From: Flavobacteriales bacterium | GTDB taxonomy: Bacteria; Bacteroidota; Bacteroidia; Flavobacteriales; UBA7312 | NCBI GenBank assembly: GCA_029248105.1 | Contig: JAQWJZ010000037.1 | Span: forward strand, 57,715 to 121,714 | Direction of reading: 5' to 3' | Length of the DNA stretch: 64,000 bases | Shown: positions 53,407 through 62,496 of the stretch, piece by piece | Layout of the letters: each line of letters opens with the position of its first letter | Position numbering within the stretch: position 1 is the first letter of the stretch | Notes under the pieces: model-generated | Databases searched by the model: none | The model's input: only the letters and a program-made list of their open reading frames with translations | Told to the model about the DNA's origin: nothing | Translations under genes and position numbers: made by a program

Positions 53407-54399
53407 TTATATTAACTGATGGCTTAATTTCATCTTATCAAGTATAGATTCGGCTAATTCTAAAGCCCTTAGTCCATCTGTTATAGATACTTGAGGCTCA
53501 ATATCTTCATTGATAGAATTTGCAAAGCTGATGAATTCATCTTTGATGGCATTGTTGTCTTCTATTTCGGGGTTTTCAAAATAGATTTGTTTTTTTCTTT
53601 TCCCTTTACCTAAGTCTAGGACTATTGCTAATGGGTCAATGTCTTCGGACGGTTTTATATTTTTCAGTTTAATGACTTCGGTTTTCTTCTCTAGATAATT
53701 TATTGATATGTAAGCGTCTTTTTGAAAAACACGTGTTTTACGCATATTCTTTAGCGACATTCTACTTGCAGTAAGGTTACATACACACCCATTATTAAAT
53801 TCTATTCTAGCATTTGCAATGTCTGGAGTATCACTTATTACTGAAACGCCTGATGCTTGTACACTTTTAACAGGAGAATTGACCAATTTTAAAATAATGT
53901 CTAAATCATGAATCATCAAATCCAAAACCACTGGCACATCGGTTCCTCGTGGGTTGAACTCTGCTAACCTATGCGACTCTATAAATAGGGGCTTTGAAAC
54001 AAATTCTTTTGCAGATATGTAGGCTGAGTTAAAACGTTCTACATGCCCCACTTGTACTTTAACACCTGCTTCTCTGGATAGCTTCATAAGTGTTTCTGCC
54101 TCTAAGACAGTTTGAGTAATGGGTTTTTCTATGAAGACATGTTTGTTTGACTTTATAGCTAAGCTGGCACAATCGAAATGAGAAACAGTAGGAGATACAA
54201 TGTCTATGATGTCAGATGCTTCTATCAATTGCTCAATTGATTTAAAGGATTTAACACGAAACGATCGATTAACTATTTTTGCATTTTCTCTGTCGGTGTC
54301 ATAAAACCCAACCACTTCATAAGTATCTTTCAACTCCAAAAGTATTTTAAGGTGTATTTTTCCTAAGTGACCTGCGCCAATAACTCCTATTTTCAGCAT
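53407..54399 (-). CDS. Gfo/Idh/MocA family oxidoreductase
   Basis: A 330-residue NAD(P)-dependent dehydrogenase. Seen: the Rossmann GAGHLGKIHL at 8-17, DIVSPTVSHFDCASLAIKSNKHVFIEKPITQT near residue 72 (the EKP motif with the catalytic Lys), and DLMIHDLDIILKL near residue 160. Such enzymes often modify nucleotide sugars, which fits the nearby WcaJ-like gene, but biliverdin- or inositol-type activities cannot be excluded. It lies 36 bases upstream of the lipoprotein gene on the same strand. Confidence 0.88.
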   Translation of the reverse strand: MLKIGVIGAGHLGKIHLKILLELKDTYEVVGFYDTDRENAKIVNRSFRVKSFKSIEQLIEASDIIDIVSPTVSHFDCASLAIKSNKHVFIEKPITQTVLEAETLMKLSREAGVKVQVGHVERFNSAYISAKEFVSKPLFIESHRLAEFNPRGTDVPVVLDLMIHDLDIILKLVNSPVKSVQASGVSVISDTPDIANARIEFNNGCVCNLTASRMSLKNMRKTRVFQKDAYISINYLEKKTEVIKLKNIKPSEDIDPLAIVLDLGKGKRKKQIYFENPEIEDNNAIKDEFISFANSINEDIEPQVSITDGLRALELAESILDKMKLSHQLI

Positions 54400-54469
54400 A
54401 GAAATGATATAATTTCTGCTAAAATAGAAATTTAATACAGACTTAATACTATTTTTGAAACCTATTGAT

Positions 54470-55114
54470 ATGAATGATAATTTTAGACATCAAGGGTTGC
54501 GTCTCAAACTGGTGGACGTATTGAGAGAAAAAGGGATAAATGACCAAAAAGTATTGACGGCTATTTCTAAAATTCCTAGACACTCTTTTATAGACAAGGC
54601 TTTTCTAGAATTTGCTTATCAGGATAAAGCTTTTCCGATAGGTTCTGGGCAAACTATTTCCCATCCTTATACTGTTGCATATCAGACTGAATTATTGGAG
54701 GTTAAGCCTTATGAAAAAGTACTGGAGGTTGGAACTGGTTCTGGCTATCAAACAGCTGTTTTATTAGAGCTAAAGGCACAAGTATTTAGCATAGAAAGGC
54801 AAAAAGAATTATATCGAAAAACTAAGGACTTTTTACCCAAGCTAGGCTACCAAGCCATGTTTTTCTATGGCGATGGATATAAAGGTTTAGAGAAGTTTGC
54901 TCCTTTTGATAAGATTATCGTTACTGCTGGTGCACCTTTCATTCCTGAAGATTTGGTAGCTCAGTTGAAGGTAGGGGGCAGAATGGTAATCCCTGTTGGT
55001 GGTGCCGATACTCAGAAAATGATCTTAATCGTTAAAAAGTCCGAAAAGGATATAGAACAAACGGTATTAGGTGATTTTTCATTTGTGCCCTTATTACGTA
55101 AAAAGAGCCAATAG
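54470..55114 (+). CDS. pcm: Protein-L-isoaspartate O-methyltransferase
   Basis: A 214-residue SAM-dependent enzyme that starts repair of isoaspartyl damage in proteins. ATG 54470 is chosen over a TTG five codons upstream. Seen: RHSFIDKAFLEFAYQDKAFPIGSGQTISHPY near residue 40, the SAM-binding VLEVGTGSGYQTAVL near residue 84, and VTAGAPFIPEDLVAQLKVGGRMVIPVG near residue 150. Length and motifs are standard. Confidence 0.95.
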   Translation: MNDNFRHQGLRLKLVDVLREKGINDQKVLTAISKIPRHSFIDKAFLEFAYQDKAFPIGSGQTISHPYTVAYQTELLEVKPYEKVLEVGTGSGYQTAVLLELKAQVFSIERQKELYRKTKDFLPKLGYQAMFFYGDGYKGLEKFAPFDKIIVTAGAPFIPEDLVAQLKVGGRMVIPVGGADTQKMILIVKKSEKDIEQTVLGDFSFVPLLRKKSQ

Positions 55115-55121
55115 TATTTAT

Positions 55122-55129
55122 TACTTTTG
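55122..55129 (+). promoter_or_regulatory. -7 promoter element of the hydroxyacyl-CoA dehydrogenase gene
   Basis: TACTTTTG, matching TAnnTTTG, 22 bases before the ATG at 55152; the -33 element is not evident. Confidence 0.45.
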
Positions 55130-55151
55130 CTCAAAATAAAATCAAGATATT

Positions 55152-56042
55152 ATGAAACATATTGGAGTTATTGGTGCTGGAACAATGGGTAATGGTATTG
55201 CTCATGTATTTGCGCAAAGTGGTTATAGTGTTCGTCTGATAGATTTGTCCGAATCTGCTCTAGAAAAAGCTATGGCTACTATTTCTAAAAACCTAGATAG
55301 AATGGTGGCCAAAGAGAAAATTTCAGAAGCCGATAAAATCAATACCTTGAATAATATACAAACGTTTACAGATATATCTTCTGCTGTTAAAGGATTGGAT
55401 TTGGTGGTAGAAGCAGCTACCGAGAATATGGATATTAAGCTTAAGATATTCTCTCAACTGGATGAGCTATGCGATGAGCATACTATACTAGGTTCAAATA
55501 CATCTTCTATATCCATTACTAAAATTGCATCTGCAACACAACGTCCTGATAAGGTTATAGGTATGCACTTTATGAATCCTGTGCCAGTTATGAAATTGGT
55601 AGAAGTTATACGTGGTTATGCTACATCGGATCAAGTGACCAATACTATTATGGAAGTATCTAAGTCATTGGGTAAGTCACCAGTTGAAGTAAACGATTAT
55701 CCTGGTTTTGTTGCCAACCGTATTCTAATGCCTATGATTAATGAGGCTATCATTACACTGCACGAAGGAGTAGCAGGAGTAGAAGAAATAGATACCGTAA
55801 TGATGCTAGGAATGGCTCATCCTATGGGGCCTTTGCATTTGGCTGACTTTATCGGATTAGATGTTTGCTTATCCATATTGGAGGTTATGCACGAAGGCTT
55901 TGGCAATCCCAAATATGCGCCTTGTCCATTATTGGTTAATATGGTAACAGCTGGGAAACTAGGAGTTAAATCTGGTGAAGGCTTTTACGATTATTCTGAA
56001 GGACCTAGAAACAAAAAGCTATCGGCTCAGTTTGTAAGGTAG
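55152..56042 (+). CDS. 3-hydroxybutyryl-CoA / 3-hydroxyacyl-CoA dehydrogenase
   Basis: A 296-residue NAD-dependent enzyme interconverting 3-hydroxyacyl-CoA and 3-oxoacyl-CoA. Seen: the Rossmann IGAGTMGNGIAHVFAQSGY at 6-24, SNTSSISITKIA near residue 118, the catalytic His in GMHFMNPVPVMKLVEV near residue 138, NDYPGFVANRILMPMINEA near residue 180 and HPMGPLHLADFIGLD near residue 226. It is a single-domain, short enzyme rather than a FadB-type fusion. It faces the DUF4294 gene, with 2 bases between stops. Confidence 0.94.
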   Translation: MKHIGVIGAGTMGNGIAHVFAQSGYSVRLIDLSESALEKAMATISKNLDRMVAKEKISEADKINTLNNIQTFTDISSAVKGLDLVVEAATENMDIKLKIFSQLDELCDEHTILGSNTSSISITKIASATQRPDKVIGMHFMNPVPVMKLVEVIRGYATSDQVTNTIMEVSKSLGKSPVEVNDYPGFVANRILMPMINEAIITLHEGVAGVEEIDTVMMLGMAHPMGPLHLADFIGLDVCLSILEVMHEGFGNPKYAPCPLLVNMVTAGKLGVKSGEGFYDYSEGPRNKKLSAQFVR

Positions 56043-56044
56043 TT

Positions 56045-56623
56045 TCATTCAATAATTCCTTTTTGTTTAGCATCTTTTAAGATATATTCTATCCATTTAT
56101 CTTCTTCAACATTTTGGGGTTGGTAGGGTGTTTTAAGATTGTTGTCGTATAGTTTCGCCATACCTTGCCAAAAGAAGGCATAGAAACCGCCTTTTAAGTC
56201 TTTAACTATCTCATAGGTGCTGATATTGGTTTCTCTGTAAATTAGCTTAGAAAGTATGCGTCCTTCCCAACGGGATAATTTTTTTAATTCTGGTGCTAAA
56301 TCTTCTTTGACCCATTGTTCTGTAGCTTTGATATAGGCTTTGCGTTTTCTTCTTTTGGGGATAAGTTCTAATTGAGTTTGTATGCTGTCCAATTGTTCTG
56401 CAGCCAATTTAGCATAAGGATAGACCTTGAGGGTTTTGTATTGAAGTCGTTTGAAATACCGAGCATCCTCACGATTTTTGAAATGTAAAATTTCTACTTC
56501 GTCAATATCTGCTAGTATAAGGGTGTCATTGTCTTTGTAATACATTTCTTTAATCAGAAAAGTATCTAATTGACAAAAAGATATCAGCGGAAAACACAAT
56601 ATGAAAACAAAGACTTTCACCAT
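56045..56623 (-). CDS. DUF4294 domain-containing exported protein
   Basis: A 192-residue exported protein: signal peptide at about 1-17 (ending SFCQ), then a helical, charged DUF4294 domain with KNREDARYFKRLQYKTLKVYPYAKLA near residue 49 and GGFYAFFWQGMAKLYDNNLK near residue 144. The family is common in Bacteroidota and its function is unknown. It lies downstream of rimM on the same strand with a 51-base gap. Confidence 0.85.
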   Translation of the reverse strand: MVKVFVFILCFPLISFCQLDTFLIKEMYYKDNDTLILADIDEVEILHFKNREDARYFKRLQYKTLKVYPYAKLAAEQLDSIQTQLELIPKRRKRKAYIKATEQWVKEDLAPELKKLSRWEGRILSKLIYRETNISTYEIVKDLKGGFYAFFWQGMAKLYDNNLKTPYQPQNVEEDKWIEYILKDAKQKGIIE

Positions 56624-56674
56624 ACAAATATAGTTATCAAACTATAGATGTGGTGCTATTATTGTTAAGCTTAT

Positions 56675-57190
56675 TTAAAGGAATAGGTCGATTAGACCAT
56701 CAGGTGTAATCAAATGAACGATTTTCTTATCCTTATCTATCTGGCTGATAAAATGCTCTGTTATAGGAATTAGAATTTCCTTATCATCATAATCTATAAC
56801 AAATAAGTCTTGTCCGTTGTTGGATTGAATATCTATTATTTTACCTAATTCACCATGCTTATCATCTATGGCAGTATAATTTAAGAGAGCTTTTAAAGGA
56901 TTTTCTTCTTGAGGTAAGCACTCTAAAGGCAAATAGGTCGATTTGCCGATAAGTGCATTTGCGCTTTCATCATTATCTACATCTTCAAACTTTACTACGA
57001 TGAAACCATTATTTTTAAAACGGAGAGAACTTATAAAAAAAGGAACCAAATTACCATTCAATTCAATGAATAAGTGATTTAGTTCCTTAAAATTTTCGGA
57101 GGGGGTAACATCAAGTTTGATATTAACATCTCCCTTATAACCGTGTTTTTTACTGATTATTCCAAGAAAGAAACATTCTTCCTTTTTCAT
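56675..57190 (-). CDS. rimM: Ribosome maturation factor RimM
   Basis: A 171-residue 30S assembly factor that binds ribosomal protein S19 and helps process the 3' end of 16S rRNA. ATG 57190 is chosen over an upstream TTG. Seen: FFLGIISKKHGYKGDVNIKL at the start (the G-x-I-x-x-x-H-G-x-x-G motif), and the PRC-barrel half with GELGKIIDIQSNNGQDLFVIDYDDKEILIPITEHFI. It starts 7 bases after rpsP, the usual rpsP-rimM operon; trmD and rplS are not next. Confidence 0.93.
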   Translation of the reverse strand: MKKEECFFLGIISKKHGYKGDVNIKLDVTPSENFKELNHLFIELNGNLVPFFISSLRFKNNGFIVVKFEDVDNDESANALIGKSTYLPLECLPQEENPLKALLNYTAIDDKHGELGKIIDIQSNNGQDLFVIDYDDKEILIPITEHFISQIDKDKKIVHLITPDGLIDLFL

Positions 57191-57197
57191 AATCAAT

Positions 57198-57917
57198 TTA
57201 CTCAGCGGTTTTTTCTTCTTTATCTTCAGCAGCAGGTGCCTCTTCAGCAGCAGGAGCTTCTTTAGTAGCAGGTGCCTCTTCAGCAGCAGGAGCTTCTTCA
57301 GCAGCAGCAGGAGCTTCTTCAGCAGCAGCAGGAGCTTCTTCAGCAGCAGGTGCCTCTTCAGCAGCAGAAGCTTCTTCAGTAGCAGGTGCCTCTTCAGCAG
57401 CAGGAGCTTCTTCAGTAGCAGGAGCTTCTTCGCTTACAGCTTCAGCTTCAGAAGCTAAGGCAGCATTAGCGTTTGCTAATTCTTGAGCTCTAGCATCACT
57501 GATTTCTTTTTCAGCAGCAAGTCTTGCTTTCGCAGTTTCTTGCTCAGCTTTAGATAAATTATCTCTCTTAGCGTTGATTTTATCTTCTTTTTCAGACAAC
57601 CAAGCCTCAAATCTTTTAGCTGCTTCTTCCTCAGAAAATGCGCCTTTAGCAACACCACCTAAGAGGTGTTTTTTCATCATTACTCCTTTGTACTTTAATA
57701 AAGCCAAAGCTGTATTTGTAGGCTGCGCACCTTTTATTACCCAATCCAATGCTCTGTCAAAGTTTAATTCAATAGATGCAGGGTTGGTGTTTGGATTGTA
57801 CTGACCTAAATTCTCAATGAATTTACCGTCTCTTTTTGCACGACTATCAGCAACAACAATTTTGAAAATTGGTTTAGCTTTTCTACCGTGTCTTTGTAAT
57901 CTAATTTTTGTAGGCAT
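57198..57917 (-). CDS. rpsP: 30S ribosomal protein S16 with long repetitive acidic tail
   Basis: A 239-residue protein; bacterial S16 is usually 80-90 residues and longer, up to about 180-200, in Bacteroidota. Residues 1-80 are the S16 core (MPTKIRLQRHGRKAKPIFKIVVADSRAKRDGKFIENLGQY). A charged helical stretch to about 150 (EEEAAKRFEAWLSEKEDKINAKRDN) is followed by 11 units of EEAPAA/EEAPAT type (two with an extra Ala), ending EDKEEKTAE. The tail probably extends from the ribosome surface; its role is unknown. The 58-base leader holds CATATTTG, near the -7 consensus. Confidence 0.93.
   Translation of the reverse strand: MPTKIRLQRHGRKAKPIFKIVVADSRAKRDGKFIENLGQYNPNTNPASIELNFDRALDWVIKGAQPTNTALALLKYKGVMMKKHLLGGVAKGAFSEEEAAKRFEAWLSEKEDKINAKRDNLSKAEQETAKARLAAEKEISDARAQELANANAALASEAEAVSEEAPATEEAPAAEEAPATEEASAAEEAPAAEEAPAAAEEAPAAAEEAPAAEEAPATKEAPAAEEAPAAEDKEEKTAE
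57228..57431 (-). repeat. In-frame tandem repeat in rpsP (11 units, 18-21 bp)
   Basis: Eleven direct repeats of about 18 bp (two of 21 bp), coding for EEAPA[A/T] units with one SAA and one KEA variant. The near-identical DNA of the units suggests recent expansion by slippage or unequal crossing-over. Confidence 0.9.
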
Positions 57918-58086
57918 AATGTTTCAGTTTAACTAACTCTGTAGTATCTGGTTAATAATTAGGGGCGCAAATATGCAATTATTTCTTCTAATAAGAAAGA
58001 AAAACTAAATTTTAATACTTATCAACAATGCTCGATTTATTTGCCTTAATTTTTACTTTTACAATAAATAAAAAAAGCAAAGATAC

Positions 58087-61000
58087 GTGTACCTAATTTT
58101 TGATACTGAAACTACTGGACTGCCTAGAAGCTGGAAAGCACCTTTGACGGATACAGATAACTGGCCTCGTTGTGTGCAAATTGCATGGCAATTACACGAT
58201 GAAATGGGTGAAATAATTGAGCATAAGGACTTTTTAATTCGTCCTGATGGCTTTGATATTCCTTATGAAGTTGAAAAAATACATGGTATTTCTACTAAAT
58301 TAGCGGCAAATGAAGGTCATGAATTGTCTGATGTTTTGGACAGTTTTAGTGAAGCCGTATCTCAAGCCAAATTTATTGTTGGTCAAAACGTAGGTTTTGA
58401 TGTTAACGTTTGGGGATGTGAGTTTCATCGTTTCGAAAAAGATTTAGAATGGACTACAATGCCTGTTTTAGATACTTGTACCGAAAAGACGGCTCTCCTG
58501 TGTCAAATTCCTGGTGGTAGGGGTGGTAAATTTAAACTGCCTAACCTTACTGAGCTTTACAGTCATTTATTTGATGATACTTTTGGAGAAGCCCATAATG
58601 CCACTGCCGATGTAGAAGCCACAACACGATGTTTCTTAGAGCTTTTAAGGCTAGGGCATTATTCTAGTAATGACTTACAACAATCAGACAATTATTTATC
58701 AGATTTTCAAACTAAGAATCCTGATTCTATAGCCACCCTTGGCTTGAAGCACCTTAATTTAAAAGCTGAAAGTGAAAAGTATAAAACAGAAACAGCCTCC
58801 GAAACCATATCGACAGATAATAATGTAGATTTAAGCCAATATCCTTTTGCTCATCTTCATAATCATTCTCAGTTTTCTGTACTTCAATCTACCACAAAGA
58901 TTAAGGCTATGGTGGACAAAGCTGCATCTATGGAGATGCCTGCTGTAGCTCTAACCGATTCTTCCAATTTATATGGTGCATTTCACTTTGTAGATGCCAT
59001 TCATAAACACCCTATTAATCAAGAAGTTGTGGAGTACAACAAGAAAGTTGATAAGGGTGAAATTGACTCGGAATTAAAGAAGCTACCCTTGAAAAGCATT
59101 GTAGGTTGCGAATTATCGATTTGTAAAGACCATAAAGATCATAGTGTCAAAGACAATGGGAGAGGAGTCGTGTTTTTAGCAAAGAACAAGCAAGGATATC
59201 ATAACCTAGCCAAGATGAGTTCTATTGCTTTTGTAGATGGCTTTTACTATGTGCCAAGAATTGACAAGACGGTTGTTGGTGAATACAAAGAAGGTTTGAT
59301 TGCCTTAAGTGGTGGGTTGAAAGGTGAAATTTCTGACCTCATTTTGTCTGTAGGAGAAAAACAAGCGGAGGAGGCTTTGTTATGGTGGAAAGAACAATTT
59401 GCAGACGATTTTTATATTGAGTTAGTTCGTCATGGTTTAGAAGAAGAAAAGCGGGTTAATGATACTTTAATAAGGTTTGCTAAAAAGCACCAAGTTAAGG
59501 TAGTGGCTGCCAACAATTCACATTATCTGAGCGAAGAAGATGCTAATGCACACGATATTTTATTGTGCGTTAAAGATGCAGAATTACAGTCTACTCCAAT
59601 CGGTCGAGGTCGAGGGTTTAGATATGGTTTTGCAAACAATCAATATTATTTCAAGTCATCAGATGAGATGAAATCCCTGTTCAAGGATGTTCCCGAAGCG
59701 ATAATAAATATTACTGAAATAATTGATAAAGTAGAATGCTATCAATTGAAGCGTGATGTTCTACTTCCTGCCTTTGATATTCCCGAAGAATTTGTAGTCC
59801 CGGAAGACGAAGCAGATGATGGTAAAAGAGGAGAAAATGCCTACTTGCGACATTTGACTTACGAAGGTGCTAAAAAGAGATACCCTGAAATAACAGAAGA
59901 AATAAAAGAACGCCTAGACTTTGAATTAGAAACGATAGCAAAAACAGGCTACCCAGGTTATTTTTTAATTGTTCAAGACTTCACTTCTCAAGCTCGTAAA
60001 ATGGGTGTTTCGGTTGGACCAGGAAGGGGTTCGGCAGCAGGTTCAGCTGTAGCTTACTGTGTCGGCATTACCAATGTAGATCCTATAAAGTATGACTTAC
60101 TATTTGAGCGTTTTTTGAATCCTGACAGAGTTTCTCTTCCTGATATTGATATCGATTTTGATGATGAAGGAAGAGGTAAAATCATTGACTGGGTAGTCAA
60201 TAAATATGGTCAGAATCAAGTAGCTCAAATCATAACTTATGGTACGATGGCCGCCAAGTCTTCCTTGAGAGATACTGCTAGAGTTTTGGATTTGCCACTG
60301 TCTGAAGCTGATACGCTTACCAAAAAGATGCCAGACATCAAGCTCAATAAACTATTCAATTTTGAAGAAAAAGAACTCAAAGAGAAACTCAATTCTGAGC
60401 AGTATAAGATGGCTCAAGATTTCAAAGAACTAGCTGAAGGTGACAACTTACAATCCAAAACCATTCAACAAGCCACTATCCTTGAAGGTTCATTAAGAAA
60501 TATTGGTGTTCACGCTTGTGGTGTTATCATTACGCCAGATGACATTACCAAATTTGTACCAGTCAGTAAAGCCAAAGGAGCTGACTTATTAGTCACCCAA
60601 TTTGATAATAGTGTTGTTGAATCTGCTGGAATGCTGAAGATGGATTTCTTAGGTTTGAAGAACCTGACTATCATAAAAGATTGTTGTAAAATTATCAAGC
60701 ATATTCACGATGTTGACATTGATCCAGACGAAATTCCTTTAGATGATGAGCTTACCTATCAGCTTTTTCAAAGAGGTGAAACCAACGGTATTTTTCAATT
60801 CGAATCACCTGGGATGCAGAAAAACCTCAAGCTATTAAAGCCTGATAAATTCGATGATTTAATTGCTATGAATGCTCTTTACAGACCCGGACCTATGGAG
60901 TACATTCCTAACTTCATTGCTCGTAAACATGGCAAAGAAGATATTGTTTATGATTTGCCTGAGATGTCCGGCATTCTAGCAGATACTTATGGTATTACAG

Positions 61001-62445
61001 TTTACCAAGAGCAAGTGATGTTACTTTCTCAGGAGTTAGCAGGTTTTTCTAAAGGTGATGCCGATGTTTTGCGTAAAGCAATGGGTAAAAAGATTTTCGC
61101 TTTACTTCAAAAGTTAAAACCTAAATTTTTAGATGGTTGTAAGGAAAGAGGACACGATACAGAAATAGCTGAGAAGATATGGGGTGATTGGGAAGCTTTT
61201 GCGGCCTATGCATTCAACAAGTCTCACTCAACATGCTACGCCTTAATAGCCTTTCAAACCGCCTATTTAAAAGCGCATTATCCTGCCGAATATATGGCTG
61301 CCTATCTTACTCACAACATGAATGACATCAAGAAGGTGACTTTCTATATGGAGGAATGTAAACGTATGGGAGTAAAGGTATTAGGTCCTGATGTAAATGA
61401 AAGTTTTTACAAGTTTGCAGTAAATAAAAATGGTGAAATCCGTTTTGGATTAGGAGCAATTAAAGGTGTAGGTGAGGGTGCAGTGGAAACCATTGTCAAT
61501 GAACGTCAAGAGAATGGCAATTACCAATCCGTCTTTGACTTAGCTAAACGTATAGATTTAAGAGCTGCTAACAAACGTGCTTTTGAAAGTCTAGTTAATG
61601 CTGGAGGTTTTGATAGTTTTGGACACAAACGTTCTACCTACTTTTATGACGAAGGTAATGGCACTATTTTTTTAGAGAAAATAATGAAATACGGTCATAA
61701 ATATCAAGAGAATTTAGATTCTGCTCAAGTTTCATTGTTTGGTGAAAGTTCAGAGGAAAATTTACTTGAGCCAAGTATCCCTGTTGTTGAACCTTGGAAT
61801 TCTCTTGAGTTACTCAATAAAGAAAAGGAAGTTGTGGGTTTTTATATTTCAGGTCATCCCTTAGATGATTATAAATTGGAGATGGAAAGTTTCTGTAACT
61901 TCAATATTTCTGAGCTGCACGATTTGCAAAGTATCAAAGGAAAAGATATACATATTGCAGGTATGGTTTCTAAAATAGAACACCGTTTTACTAAAGGAGG
62001 TAAGCCTTTTGGTACACTTTCGATTGAAGACTACCATGACAATATTACTTTTTTCTTATTTGGTAACGATTACCCTGATTATAAAGCCTATATGACGGAA
62101 GGTTGGTTCTTGTATGCTCAATGCAGGGTACAGGAAAGAAAATGGGGTAATGGAGAGCTTGAAATGAAGTTGGTTAATGTGGAGTTACTTTCCGAGATAA
62201 AAGAGAAAGCTAAACGATCTGTCAATGTCTCTGTGTCTATTGACGATTTGACTAAGGATATGATAGATTCTATCATTTCTTTGTCAGAACAATTCCCAGG
62301 TAAACACAATCTAAAATTTATAGTGACTGATTTTGATGAAGGCTACAAAGTCCCTCTACGTTCTAAAAAGTTTAAAATTAACTTAGATGAAGCATTTATT
62401 TTACAGTTAAAACAAATTCCTTTCTTGGAAATTAAAATCAATTAA
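58087..62445 (+). CDS. dnaE: DNA polymerase III alpha subunit with fused DnaQ-like exonuclease
   Basis: A 1452-residue replicative polymerase starting at GTG 58087. Residues 1-~200 are a DEDDh proofreading exonuclease: FDTETTG (D6, E8), a middle Asp in QNVGFDVNVW, and HNATADVEATT with His and Asp. A linker leads to the PHP domain (HLHNHSQFSVL from H256). The polymerase core carries PDIDIDFDD at 685-693 and GPGRGSAAGSAVAY upstream of it; an OB fold (HIAGMVSKIEHRFTKGGKPF) lies near 1290. Fusion of epsilon-like and alpha parts is known in Bacteroidota and resembles PolC in principle but not in sequence. It is divergent from rpsP. Confidence 0.95.
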   Translation: MYLIFDTETTGLPRSWKAPLTDTDNWPRCVQIAWQLHDEMGEIIEHKDFLIRPDGFDIPYEVEKIHGISTKLAANEGHELSDVLDSFSEAVSQAKFIVGQNVGFDVNVWGCEFHRFEKDLEWTTMPVLDTCTEKTALLCQIPGGRGGKFKLPNLTELYSHLFDDTFGEAHNATADVEATTRCFLELLRLGHYSSNDLQQSDNYLSDFQTKNPDSIATLGLKHLNLKAESEKYKTETASETISTDNNVDLSQYPFAHLHNHSQFSVLQSTTKIKAMVDKAASMEMPAVALTDSSNLYGAFHFVDAIHKHPINQEVVEYNKKVDKGEIDSELKKLPLKSIVGCELSICKDHKDHSVKDNGRGVVFLAKNKQGYHNLAKMSSIAFVDGFYYVPRIDKTVVGEYKEGLIALSGGLKGEISDLILSVGEKQAEEALLWWKEQFADDFYIELVRHGLEEEKRVNDTLIRFAKKHQVKVVAANNSHYLSEEDANAHDILLCVKDAELQSTPIGRGRGFRYGFANNQYYFKSSDEMKSLFKDVPEAIINITEIIDKVECYQLKRDVLLPAFDIPEEFVVPEDEADDGKRGENAYLRHLTYEGAKKRYPEITEEIKERLDFELETIAKTGYPGYFLIVQDFTSQARKMGVSVGPGRGSAAGSAVAYCVGITNVDPIKYDLLFERFLNPDRVSLPDIDIDFDDEGRGKIIDWVVNKYGQNQVAQIITYGTMAAKSSLRDTARVLDLPLSEADTLTKKMPDIKLNKLFNFEEKELKEKLNSEQYKMAQDFKELAEGDNLQSKTIQQATILEGSLRNIGVHACGVIITPDDITKFVPVSKAKGADLLVTQFDNSVVESAGMLKMDFLGLKNLTIIKDCCKIIKHIHDVDIDPDEIPLDDELTYQLFQRGETNGIFQFESPGMQKNLKLLKPDKFDDLIAMNALYRPGPMEYIPNFIARKHGKEDIVYDLPEMSGILADTYGITVYQEQVMLLSQELAGFSKGDADVLRKAMGKKIFALLQKLKPKFLDGCKERGHDTEIAEKIWGDWEAFAAYAFNKSHSTCYALIAFQTAYLKAHYPAEYMAAYLTHNMNDIKKVTFYMEECKRMGVKVLGPDVNESFYKFAVNKNGEIRFGLGAIKGVGEGAVETIVNERQENGNYQSVFDLAKRIDLRAANKRAFESLVNAGGFDSFGHKRSTYFYDEGNGTIFLEKIMKYGHKYQENLDSAQVSLFGESSEENLLEPSIPVVEPWNSLELLNKEKEVVGFYISGHPLDDYKLEMESFCNFNISELHDLQSIKGKDIHIAGMVSKIEHRFTKGGKPFGTLSIEDYHDNITFFLFGNDYPDYKAYMTEGWFLYAQCRVQERKWGNGELEMKLVNVELLSEIKEKAKRSVNVSVSIDDLTKDMIDSIISLSEQFPGKHNLKFIVTDFDEGYKVPLRSKKFKINLDEAFILQLKQIPFLEIKIN

Positions 62446-62470
62446 ATGTGTAATTTTGTTGTACACATTT
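62444..62470. promoter_or_regulatory. Inverted repeat over the trxA -7 element, at the dnaE stop
   Basis: A perfect 9-bp dyad AAATGTGTA (62444-62452) / TACACATTT (62462-62470) flanks a 9-base loop. TAATTTTG (62451-62458), a TAnnTTTG -7 element for trxA, lies across the left arm and loop. It begins in the dnaE stop codon and is followed by only five T (62468-62472), so it could be a weak terminator, an operator, or both. Confidence 0.5.
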
Positions 62471-62496
62471 TTAAAATAAATTAAAAAAATAATACA

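Noticed and set aside
56625..56632. TATATTTG on the minus strand as promoter of the DUF4294 gene
   Set aside because: It ends 1 base before the ATG at 56623, so transcription would start inside the signal peptide; probably a coincidence in AT-rich DNA.
57228..57431. Repeat array resembling CRISPR or a satellite
   Set aside because: The units are contiguous, in frame and code for the S16 tail; there are no spacers.
58019..58027. TTATCAACA, one base from a DnaA box
   Set aside because: A single imperfect copy in AT-rich DNA upstream of dnaE, without a cluster or AT-rich unwinding repeats; no support for an origin.
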